Part shown: in pieces, positions 8,392 through 17,081 of the stretch | How positions within the stretch are numbered: the first letter of the stretch is position 1 | Layout: every line of letters starts with the position of its first letter | NCBI GenBank assembly: GCA_017619275.1 | Contig: JAFZSR010000002.1 | Location: 1-64,000 of the forward strand | DNA: 64,000 nt | Source of the DNA: Prevotella sp. | GTDB taxonomy: Bacteria > Bacteroidota > Bacteroidia > Bacteroidales > Bacteroidaceae | Direction: 5' to 3' | Made by a program: the position numbers and the translations under genes | The notes under the pieces: model-generated | Told to the model about the DNA's origin: nothing | The model's database searches: none | What the model saw: only the letters and a program-made list of their open reading frames with translations

Positions 8392-8688
8392 TCAGCGTTT
8401 CTTTTTGTTAAACATCATCAGCATGCGATGGGTCACGCTGAAGCCACCTATAACATTGATGGTAGCCAGGATAATGGCCAACGCGCCAGCCACTTGTGGC
8501 AGAGGACCGTCGCCAGCCATCAGGGCAAGGCCTGTGGCGGCGATGGCTCCCACGACGGTCACTCCCGATAGCGCATTCATGCCCGACATGAGCGGTGTGT
8601 GGAGCAAGCTGGGCACATTGCGTATAATGAAGTAGCCCAGTACTGTACACACCACGAAAACGCAGATAAGAATCAATGGATTGAGCAT
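8392..8688 (-). CDS. pntA2: NAD(P) transhydrogenase alpha-2 subunit (membrane part)
   Basis: Small membrane component of the split transhydrogenase. The 98-residue protein has three hydrophobic helices (about 2-24, 33-54 and 60-84) and the glycine-rich MSGMNALSGVTVVGAI segment that forms part of the proton channel. I chose the ATG at 8688. The longer frame begins at a TTG inside the upstream gene and would add eight polar residues before the first helix. In E. coli this part is fused to PntA; a separate gene is the common arrangement in many other bacteria. It sits between alpha-1 and beta, with short spacers. Confidence 0.93.
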   Translation of the reverse strand: MLNPLILICVFVVCTVLGYFIIRNVPSLLHTPLMSGMNALSGVTVVGAIAATGLALMAGDGPLPQVAGALAIILATINVIGGFSVTHRMLMMFNKKKR

Positions 8689-8708
8689 AGGCTTTCTCGC
8701 AATTCTAT

Positions 8709-9866
8709 TCAAAGTCCCATGGCCTCACGAGCGCCGGCATGCACAAGTTGGCCATCGATGCAAACGAGCGACTTCTGGATGATCTCGTCTTGGCGGTCGA
8801 GTAGGGGTTGCCCGTCTTTCACCAAGTATTTCACCAGGTTGTAGACGTTGTTGGCAAACATCCACGTGGAGCTGGTGGGCAAAAGACCGGGGATGTTCTT
8901 TATGCCCATGAGCGTCACGCCGTACTTCTGTTCTATGCCACCCTTCGGCGTCAGTTCGCAGTTGCCGCCCTGGTCGATGCTGATGTCTACGATGACCGAG
9001 CCTTTTTTCATGCCTTTCACCATCTCCTCGGTGATGATGATGGGAGCCACCTTGCCTGGTATGAGAGCCGAGCAGAACACAATGTCCATCTGCTGAATCG
9101 TTTCGCGTAGCGCCTCTTGCTCGCGGATGAGCACGTCGGCAGGCAGACGGTTGGCATAGCCGCCCTCGGCAATAGCCAATTCTGGTGGCACCTTCGTGTC
9201 GACGTTCTTGGCGCCCAGCGAGCTGGCGTTCTCAACGGCCATCGGACGGATGTCGGCGGCGTAGGTGATGGCACCCAGTCGCTTGGCCGTGGCCAATGCT
9301 TGCAAACCAGCCACGCCCACGCCAATCACCATCACCTTGGCGGGCTTGATTTGTCCCACGGCTGTGAACATTGGCGGTACAAAGGTGGTGAGCATGTTGG
9401 CGGCCATGAGGATGCCCTTATAGCCAGCGCAGGTCGACATCGAGGTGAGCGCGTCCATGTTCTGGGCGCGAGATATGCGGGGGATTCCGTCGAGGGTGAT
9501 GGCGGTGATGCCCTTGTCGGTCATACGGCGCACCATGTCGTGGTTCACGGGCGATGCTGGGTGAATGAAGGTGATGAGCAACTGACCGCGGTGCATCATG
9601 TCCACTTCGTGCCGTTGTTTCTGCTCATTGAAGAGCGGTTCTTTCACCTTCAGGATCAGCTCTGCACGGTCGTAGATTTCTAGTGGGTCGTTGACGATGA
9701 TGGCCCCCGCCTTCATGTAATCCTCGTCGTGATAGAGGGCACCTTCGCCGGCATGCTGCTCTACCAGCACTTGATGTCCGTCGTTGACAAACTTGCCACA
9801 TGTTTCGGGCGTGGCGGCTACACGAGCCTCGTCGTGCATAATCTCTTTAGGAATTCCAATAATCAT
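8709..9866 (-). CDS. pntA: NAD(P) transhydrogenase alpha-1 subunit (NAD-binding)
   Basis: Soluble NAD(H)-binding domain of the transhydrogenase. The 385 residues begin with the characteristic IGIPKE, contain MHRGQLLITF near 91, and the Rossmann glycine motif GVGVAG at 182-187. The protein stops before the membrane helices, which are encoded by the next gene. First gene of pntA-pntA2-pntB. Upstream, a -7 box (TATATTTG, minus strand 9912-9905) supports promoter placement, though no clear -33 box is present. Assignment is firm. Confidence 0.95.
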   Translation of the reverse strand: MIIGIPKEIMHDEARVAATPETCGKFVNDGHQVLVEQHAGEGALYHDEDYMKAGAIIVNDPLEIYDRAELILKVKEPLFNEQKQRHEVDMMHRGQLLITFIHPASPVNHDMVRRMTDKGITAITLDGIPRISRAQNMDALTSMSTCAGYKGILMAANMLTTFVPPMFTAVGQIKPAKVMVIGVGVAGLQALATAKRLGAITYAADIRPMAVENASSLGAKNVDTKVPPELAIAEGGYANRLPADVLIREQEALRETIQQMDIVFCSALIPGKVAPIIITEEMVKGMKKGSVIVDISIDQGGNCELTPKGGIEQKYGVTLMGIKNIPGLLPTSSTWMFANNVYNLVKYLVKDGQPLLDRQDEIIQKSLVCIDGQLVHAGAREAMGL

Positions 9867-9955
9867 GTTTTCGGTTTTTAGTTTAGGTTAATCCAATTAT
9901 TGGGCAAATATACGAAAAATATACATTCGTAGTATGCCGTACGGCTTCTTTAACA

Positions 9956-10726
9956 TTATTTTAACGCTGGAGGCGGGGTAATGGCGTCCTGAAGCACCAA
10001 GGAGACGAGCGTGAAGCCAAAGATGGCGGTGATATGTACCAGCGAACCGTTGATATGCGCTTTCGGGGGAGCATCGCTTTGCTCCTCGAAGAGGGGGATG
10101 TCGCCATCGTCCAAAAGCTTGTTTTGTAAAAGTTCGTCGGAGTAGACACAAAAAAACTTCTTCTCTGGAAAACGTTGCATGGCCTTGAAGCGTTTGCGCA
10201 ATGAGCGAGCCAGGGGGTCGCCCTCCACTTTCCAGAACTCCGCCGTCTTGATGCGTGCTGGATTCAGCTTCAAAGCGGCGCCCATCGACGAGAAGAGCGT
10301 GGCCTTCGTCTGGCACGCCAAGAGGATGAGGGCGGCCTTGTCCTTAAGCGAGTCGATGGCGTCGATGATATAATCGTAATCATCAAGCATGAAGTCGGTT
10401 GCCGTTTCTTCGGTGAAGAGTTTCTTAATGGCTATGATGTGGGCATCAGGGTTGATGGTGAGCAAGCGTTGACGCAAGACTTCCACCTTCGGTTGCCCGA
10501 CGGTTTCGGTGGTGGCCATCAGTTGGCGATTGATATTGCTGGGGTTCACTTGGTCGGCATCGACCATCGTCAGGTGCCGAAAGCCTGAGCGCACCAATCC
10601 TTCGGCACACCACGAGCCTACGCCACCCACGCCCAGTAATAGCACGCGTTTACTGGCGATGCGCTCCAAGCCCTTGCGCCCTAAAAGCAACTCGGCACGG
10701 CTAAAGGTGTTTGTTGTTGTTTCCAT
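9956..10726 (-). CDS. tcdA: tRNA threonylcarbamoyladenosine dehydratase
   Basis: E1-like (ThiF/MoeB superfamily) enzyme that cyclises t6A37 of tRNA to ct6A using ATP. The start chosen is ATG 10726, giving 256 residues. The upstream in-frame extension to 10858 would run across the promoter and has no family resemblance. The ATP loop GVGGVG lies at 32-37, followed by VDADQVNPSNINRQ, typical of the family, and a KVE segment near 79. The catalytic-region FWKVEGDPL is present. The C-terminal FGFTLVSLVLQDAI helix matches TcdA. The gene stands alone, divergent from the pectin esterase, with back-to-back promoters. Confidence 0.92.
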   Translation of the reverse strand: METTTNTFSRAELLLGRKGLERIASKRVLLLGVGGVGSWCAEGLVRSGFRHLTMVDADQVNPSNINRQLMATTETVGQPKVEVLRQRLLTINPDAHIIAIKKLFTEETATDFMLDDYDYIIDAIDSLKDKAALILLACQTKATLFSSMGAALKLNPARIKTAEFWKVEGDPLARSLRKRFKAMQRFPEKKFFCVYSDELLQNKLLDDGDIPLFEEQSDAPPKAHINGSLVHITAIFGFTLVSLVLQDAITPPPALK

Positions 10727-10737
10727 ATATGAGCATG

Positions 10738-10769
10738 CAAAATTAGCCATTCCTTTTTGAATACGCAAG
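10738..10769 (-). promoter_or_regulatory. promoter of tcdA
   Basis: Minus strand CTTG (10769-10766), 20-base gap, TAATTTTG (10745-10738). The boxes place the start a few bases before the ATG at 10726 and support that start choice. Confidence 0.65.
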
Positions 10770-10805
10770 ATTTTGCCTGAAAAGAAAAGAAAAACGTGCT
10801 TTTCC

Positions 10806-10836
10806 TTTGCTTTTCGCTCGTTAATTCGTATCTTTG
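10806..10836 (+). promoter_or_regulatory. promoter of the pectin esterase-rhamnosidase operon
   Basis: TTTG (10806-10809), 19-base gap, TATCTTTG (10829-10836). Both boxes are exact. The ATG is at 10857. Confidence 0.75.
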
Positions 10837-10856
10837 CATCCAAATAGCAACAAGCC

Positions 10857-12092
10857 ATGAGATTTCTTTTTCTTCCACTATTAGTTATGCTGGCCTTATC
10901 GGCACAAGGGCAATCCTTCGACTTCGACCTGACGAAGCCACAGCCTAACTATAATGAGCAAGATGGCTATGGATTTGATATCTTGCCGGCGCCCAATATG
11001 AAGAAGCCTTCGGCTCAGCCCTTCTTTTTCTCGGTGAAGGTGCCCGATGGCAACTATCGTGTGCGAGTGGAGCTGGGTGGCGTGAAGAATGGGAACACTA
11101 CCGTGCGTGCCGAGAGCCGCCGGTTGATGATGGACAAGATATTGACCCCGAAGAAGAACGACGTGCAGACGGTGGAGTTTGTGGTGAACAAACGTTCGCC
11201 CATGATTGATGGACAAAAGCGCGTGATGATTAAGGACCGCGAGAAAGACTATTTGGATTGGGATGACCGCCTGACGCTGGAGTTCAACGGACCTCAACCC
11301 GCCGTGCGCTCCATCCACATTGAGCGCGACGACATGGTGCCTACCGTCTATTTGTGTGGCAATAGCACCGTGGTTGACCAAAACTATGAGCCTTGGGCGT
11401 CGTGGGGACAGATGATCACCCGCTGGTTGGGGCCTGATGTCGCCATCTCGAACCATGCCGAGAGTGGACTTACATGTCGCACGTTCATTGGTTCCAACCG
11501 CTTGGAGAAGATTCTGAAAACCCTGAAGAAGGACGACTATGTATTTGTGGAATTTGGCCATAACGACGAGAAAGAGCACCGCCCGGGCGACGGGGCGTGG
11601 TACCACTATCAGTACCAACTGAAGATTTTTGTCGACGAAGTGCGCAAGGTGGGTGCCCAAATCGTGTTTTGCACGCCTACCCAACGTCGTCAATTCGAGA
11701 GTGACGGAAAATCCATTCGCAACACGCATGGCGATTTCCCCGCCGCTATGAAGCAGGTGGCCGAGCGCGAGCAAGTGCCCCTGATAGACCTCACAACCAT
11801 GACCACCCAGCTTTACTTGGCCACGGGGCCCGAGGAGTCGAAGCACATGTTGGTGCACTATCCTAAGGAGGCTTATGGGCGCGAACTGGCCGACAACACC
11901 CACTTCAATCCCTTCGGCGCCAGTCAGGTGGCAAAGTGCGTGGTGATGGGCATCAAGCAACTCAACTTGCCTCTCGTCAAGTATCTGCGCGACGATTGGA
12001 AAGATTTCAATCCCAATCATCCCGACGATTGGCGCTCGTTTGAGTGGGCACCTTCGCCCATTGTTGAGAATCAGAAACCCGACGGGAATTAA
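10857..12092 (+). CDS. rhamnogalacturonan acetylesterase-like SGNH hydrolase
   Basis: Probably removes acetyl groups from rhamnogalacturonan before backbone cleavage (CE12-like). A signal peptide ends near residue 19. Residues 20-160 form a beta-rich accessory domain. The SGNH core starts at YLCGNSTVVDQ with nucleophile S170. The Asn block is GHND at 234-237, and the Asp-x-x-His pair is D346/H349 in DNTHFN. The neighbouring GH106 rhamnosidase, 13 bases downstream, supports a pectin substrate. Acting in the periplasm or at the surface is inferred from the signal peptide. Substrate is a family-level inference; xylan acetyl groups are possible. Confidence 0.85.
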   Translation: MRFLFLPLLVMLALSAQGQSFDFDLTKPQPNYNEQDGYGFDILPAPNMKKPSAQPFFFSVKVPDGNYRVRVELGGVKNGNTTVRAESRRLMMDKILTPKKNDVQTVEFVVNKRSPMIDGQKRVMIKDREKDYLDWDDRLTLEFNGPQPAVRSIHIERDDMVPTVYLCGNSTVVDQNYEPWASWGQMITRWLGPDVAISNHAESGLTCRTFIGSNRLEKILKTLKKDDYVFVEFGHNDEKEHRPGDGAWYHYQYQLKIFVDEVRKVGAQIVFCTPTQRRQFESDGKSIRNTHGDFPAAMKQVAEREQVPLIDLTTMTTQLYLATGPEESKHMLVHYPKEAYGRELADNTHFNPFGASQVAKCVVMGIKQLNLPLVKYLRDDWKDFNPNHPDDWRSFEWAPSPIVENQKPDGN

Positions 12093-12105
12093 GGAGGGCT
12101 GAACA

Positions 12106-14775
12106 ATGAATAGAAAGATGATGAAAACCGGCAGACCATCATTGCGTTGGATAGTGCTTGCGCTACTATTCGTCGTTCATTGTTCGCTATTCATTTCTCC
12201 TTCAAAAGCACAATCCTGGCCAACACCGGCCAAAGAAGCCAAAGCGGGCACACGTTGGTGGTGGATGGGGTCGGCCGTGGATAAAGAGAACTTGCGCTGG
12301 AACCTGCATGAATATGCCAAGCATGGCATCGGAACCGTAGAGATCACCCCCATCTATGGCGTTCATGGCAACGAAATGAACAATATTGAGTATCTCTCCG
12401 ACAAGTGGATGGAGATGCTCCGCTATACCCAGGAGCAATGCCAGTTGAACGGCATCGAGCTCGACATGGCCACGGGTACCGGGTGGCCCTTCGGTGGCCC
12501 GTGGGTGCCCTTGGAGGAGAGCGCTTGCAAGGTGGTCTTCGTCGATACGATGTTCATCGGCGATAGGGTGGAGGGCCTTCGGCTCGACGTCTCGGAACGC
12601 GACCGCAGGTATGCCCGTCTATCGAAAGTAATGGCTTACGGCCCTACCGGTGTCGTTGATGTGACATCGTTTGTGAACGACGGACGGCTGACATGGAACG
12701 CTCCCGAGAAAACCGAAGCACCGGCGAAATGGCGTGTCATAGCTGTGTTCAATCGTTTCGGCGTGATGAAGGTGAAACGCCCCGCTATGGGTGGCGACGG
12801 ACTCGTTATCGACCATTTCGACCGTAAGGCCGTGGCCCATTACTTGAAGCATATCGAGGATGCTTTCGAGCGCACCAATACACCATACCCTCACACATTC
12901 TTCAATGATAGCTATGAGGTGAGCGAGGCCACTTGGACACCGAATTTCTTTGAGGAATTTGAGCGCCGTCGAGGCTATAAGCTTGAAGAGCATCTTCCCG
13001 AATTCCTTAAAGGTGGAAAGCAGGAACTTGCTGATTATCGCGAGACGCTTGGCGACCTGATTTTAGAGAACTTCACCGAGCAATGGACGGCGTGGGCGCA
13101 TAAGCATGGGGCCATCACGCGCAACCAGGCCCATGGCTCGCCCGCCAATCTCATCGATTGCTATGCCGCTGTCGATATCCCCGAAATTGAGGGCTTTGGC
13201 CTTTCAGACTTCGGCATCAAAGGCCTTCGCACCGACCCCGGCAAGACGCGCAAGAACGACTCCGACTACTCCATGTTCAAGTACGCCCCTTCGGCGGCTC
13301 ATGTTTGTGGAAAGCCTTTTACCAGTAGTGAGACCTTCACTTGGCTCACCGAGCATTTCCGCACCAGCCTCGCTCAACTGAAGCCCGACCTCGACTTGAT
13401 GTTTTGTGCTGGCGTGAACCACATCTTCTTCCATGGCACCAATTATAGTCCGCGCAACGATGAGTGGCCAGGATGGAAGTTCTATGCCAGCATCGACATG
13501 AGTCCCACAAACTCGATATGGCGCGATGCCCCCTACTTTATGGAGTATGTGGAACGTTGCCAGAGTTTCCTCCAATGGGGCCAGCCCGACAACGATTTCC
13601 TTGTGCTTCTTCCAGTGCGTGATGCCTGGAAAAAGTCTACTGGTAAGATGCTCATGCAATTCTCCATTCACGTCATGGGCCAGCTGATGCCCGAGTTCCG
13701 CCAGGCCATCCTCGATATAGACCGTGCGGGATTCGATTGCGATTACATTAGTGAGCGGTTGTTGATGAATACCCGGTGCGAGGGTGGTATGCTTATCACC
13801 CAGGGGGGCACCCGCTACAAAGGGTTGATTATCCCCGGGAGTGGCGAAATGCCCGAAAAGGTGAAACGTCACATCGACGAGCTGAAGGCTCAAGGCGCTC
13901 CTATCATGTATGGCATTGATGCCGATAAGATGGCGCGCGTCGCCAAGCCGGAGCCGATGAAGACCCAATACGGCCTAAAGGCCATCCGCCGCAAGAACGC
14001 CAATGGCTATCACTATTTTATTGCCAATCTCACCCCCAACGACATCGAGAAGCGTGTTCCGCTGGCAATCGATTTCAAAGGGGCACGATGGTATAACCCG
14101 CTCAATGGCAACATCACTATGGCCGATTTCAACGAGGATGGCATTGGCGTGAGCTTGCGTAGTGGAGAGTCGATGATTCTCCAGACCTACGACGAGCCGA
14201 TGGGTGGCTCCACGATAGCGTTCACCTTGAAAAATGCAATGACACCCCACGTTGTGAATGCGTACAACCGGTTTGAGACCATCCCCGTTGATGGCCCCTG
14301 GACGCTCTCGTTCATCGACGAATCCCCGAAAGTGAACAAGACCTATCATTTCGATAAGCTTCAAACCTGGGAGATGCTCGACGAGGAAACGAGGGTGACG
14401 ATGGGCACGGGTGTTTACGCCACGCGCTTCAAGCTTACGAAGAAGCAATTAGCAGACGGGCAATGGCATATCGATTTGGGCGATGTGCGCGAGTCGGCTT
14501 GTGTCTACATAAACGACCAGTTCATTGGATGTGCTTGGAGTGTGCCTTTCGTGCTCGACACCAAGGGAACGCTCAAGGCGGGGTGGAACGACTTGCGCAT
14601 CGAGGTGACCAACCTTCCCGCCAATCGTATTAGCGACATGGATCGACGGGGCGTGAAGTGGCGCAAGATGGAAGACATCAACGTTGTTGACATCAACTAC
14701 AAGAAAACAACATACGACCAATGGACCCTTATGCCCAGCGGCCTTAACTCAGAAGTAAAACTAATAAAGAAATAA
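12106..14775 (+). CDS. GH106 alpha-L-rhamnosidase
   Basis: Secreted enzyme releasing terminal rhamnose from rhamnogalacturonan-type glycans. The 889 residues begin with a long signal peptide (hydrophobic to about residue 36, cut before QSW). The family hallmark TRWWWMGSAVDKENLRWNL follows, then GIGTVEITPIYG and ATGTGWPFGGPWV. A C-terminal beta-sandwich contains FKLTKKQL and NDLRIEVTNLPANR. Assignment rests on these GH106-specific stretches. A strong AAGGAGGG lies about 8 bases before the ATG, rare in this window. The signal-peptide region includes three near-heptamer repeats (12175-12195). It is followed after 4 bases by the small His-rich gene, making a three-gene operon. Confidence 0.9.
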   Translation: MNRKMMKTGRPSLRWIVLALLFVVHCSLFISPSKAQSWPTPAKEAKAGTRWWWMGSAVDKENLRWNLHEYAKHGIGTVEITPIYGVHGNEMNNIEYLSDKWMEMLRYTQEQCQLNGIELDMATGTGWPFGGPWVPLEESACKVVFVDTMFIGDRVEGLRLDVSERDRRYARLSKVMAYGPTGVVDVTSFVNDGRLTWNAPEKTEAPAKWRVIAVFNRFGVMKVKRPAMGGDGLVIDHFDRKAVAHYLKHIEDAFERTNTPYPHTFFNDSYEVSEATWTPNFFEEFERRRGYKLEEHLPEFLKGGKQELADYRETLGDLILENFTEQWTAWAHKHGAITRNQAHGSPANLIDCYAAVDIPEIEGFGLSDFGIKGLRTDPGKTRKNDSDYSMFKYAPSAAHVCGKPFTSSETFTWLTEHFRTSLAQLKPDLDLMFCAGVNHIFFHGTNYSPRNDEWPGWKFYASIDMSPTNSIWRDAPYFMEYVERCQSFLQWGQPDNDFLVLLPVRDAWKKSTGKMLMQFSIHVMGQLMPEFRQAILDIDRAGFDCDYISERLLMNTRCEGGMLITQGGTRYKGLIIPGSGEMPEKVKRHIDELKAQGAPIMYGIDADKMARVAKPEPMKTQYGLKAIRRKNANGYHYFIANLTPNDIEKRVPLAIDFKGARWYNPLNGNITMADFNEDGIGVSLRSGESMILQTYDEPMGGSTIAFTLKNAMTPHVVNAYNRFETIPVDGPWTLSFIDESPKVNKTYHFDKLQTWEMLDEETRVTMGTGVYATRFKLTKKQLADGQWHIDLGDVRESACVYINDQFIGCAWSVPFVLDTKGTLKAGWNDLRIEVTNLPANRISDMDRRGVKWRKMEDINVVDINYKKTTYDQWTLMPSGLNSEVKLIKK

Positions 14776-14779
14776 TAAA

Positions 14780-14977
14780 ATGGCAGAACAATCAAAAAGC
14801 AGTAGTGGGCATCACCACCATCACCATCATCACATGGATGGTGCGAGCAAGTTCAAGCGTAAAAGTCTGATGGCCATCGAGCGCCGTAAGAAGATAGAGA
14901 AATGGCTTTTCCGTGCAGTTGTCCTCATAGCTATCCTCATGGCCATAGCCGTTGTAGTGGTCTACACCCTCAAATAG
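14780..14977 (+). CDS. small single-pass membrane protein with a natural His8 run
   Basis: No known function. The 65-residue protein has a polar Ser-rich start, eight consecutive histidines at 11-18, then a basic stretch (FKRKSLMAIERRKKIEKW) and one hydrophobic helix at about 44-63 ending at the C-terminus. The topology is probably tail-anchored, with the His run and basic region in the cytoplasm. The His run may bind metal, which is inference. It starts 4 bases after the rhamnosidase stop and is probably cotranscribed. Its 3' end overlaps the convergent amidase gene by 16 bases. Composition is natural for the genome; it does not look like a cloning tag. Confidence 0.75.
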   Translation: MAEQSKSSSGHHHHHHHHMDGASKFKRKSLMAIERRKKIEKWLFRAVVLIAILMAIAVVVVYTLK

Positions 14978-15741
14978 AGGTCGGTATCGCGGTCGTCCAA
15001 CACGCGGAACCGCTTTCGCATGGCTTCTAGCTCGTCGTGCTTCAAGTCGGTGCTGATAATCGTCGTTTCATCGTGGGCTTCGCAAACAATCTCCCCCAAG
15101 GGATTGATGATTGCCGAGCCTCCGGTGTAGAGACATTGTGGGTCATTGCCAATGCGATTGGCGGCCATCACGTAGCATTGGTTCTCGATGGCCCGTGCAC
15201 GTGTCAAGATGTTCCAGGCATGTTGACGCTTTGAGGGCCAGTTGGCCACCAGGATGATGGCATCGTATTCGCCAGCCCTTCCAAAGCGCGAAAAGACTGG
15301 AAAGCGCAAGTCATAACAAGTGAGCAATAGCAAGCGCCAGCCTTGCCATTCAACGATGACGGCCTCCCGTCCAGGAGTGATGAAATCGTCTTCGTGTCCG
15401 TGGGCGAATAGGTGTCGCTTGTCGTAATAGTGAGTGCATGTTGGGGTGACGAAATAATGGCGATTGCGATAGCTTCCATCTTCCACGCTCACGGCCAGGC
15501 TTCCACTCACGGCGCATCCTCTTTCGCGTGCCGTCCGCTTCATCCATGCCAAGGCGATTGATGTGCCTTCGTCCTCGGCGATGCCGATGGGATTCACGGC
15601 AAAGCCCGTGGCCCACATCTCGGGCAACACGATGAGGGCTCCTTCTTCAGGAGCGTGTTCTTCCAATAGTTTTTCGGCTCGGAGGATGTTTGCTTGTGGG
15701 TCGGCCCAAGCAATGTCGGTTTGAAGAATGAAAACTTTCAT
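14962..15741 (-). CDS. nitrilase-superfamily omega-amidase-like hydrolase
   Basis: A cytoplasmic carbon-nitrogen hydrolase of the YafV/omega-amidase type, which would deaminate 2-oxoglutaramate or 2-oxosuccinamate. The ATG at 15741 gives 259 residues and starts directly with the first beta strand (MKVFILQTDIAW). The longer frame begins in a repeat. The catalytic triad is E41 (LPEM), K108 (YDKRHLF) and C142 (LTCYDLRFP). The CYDLRFP context is characteristic of this branch. The last codons overlap the convergent His8 gene. Exact substrate cannot be read from sequence. Confidence 0.85.
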   Translation of the reverse strand: MKVFILQTDIAWADPQANILRAEKLLEEHAPEEGALIVLPEMWATGFAVNPIGIAEDEGTSIALAWMKRTARERGCAVSGSLAVSVEDGSYRNRHYFVTPTCTHYYDKRHLFAHGHEDDFITPGREAVIVEWQGWRLLLLTCYDLRFPVFSRFGRAGEYDAIILVANWPSKRQHAWNILTRARAIENQCYVMAANRIGNDPQCLYTGGSAIINPLGEIVCEAHDETTIISTDLKHDELEAMRKRFRVLDDRDTDLYLRV

Positions 15742-15771
15742 GGGTATATCGCTTATGAGGGTTAGGAAAAT

Positions 15772-15805
15772 GCCCTTCCCTTCCGTTTGAAGGGAGGGGA
15801 AGGGC
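15772..15805. repeat. imperfect G/C-rich palindrome in a spacer
   Basis: GCCCTTCCCTTC faces GAAGGGAGGGGAAGGGC across a short loop. It lies upstream of the amidase start and downstream of the esterase stop. It is the same style as the repeats inside pntB (7353-7384) and vorB (33424-33447). Confidence 0.65.
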
Positions 15806-15872
15806 TTTGGCCGCAAATATGCGGCCCACACAACCATAGAATGCTTTTCTAGTGTTTTCTCTATGGAAGAGA

Positions 15873-17081
<1,209 letters not shown>

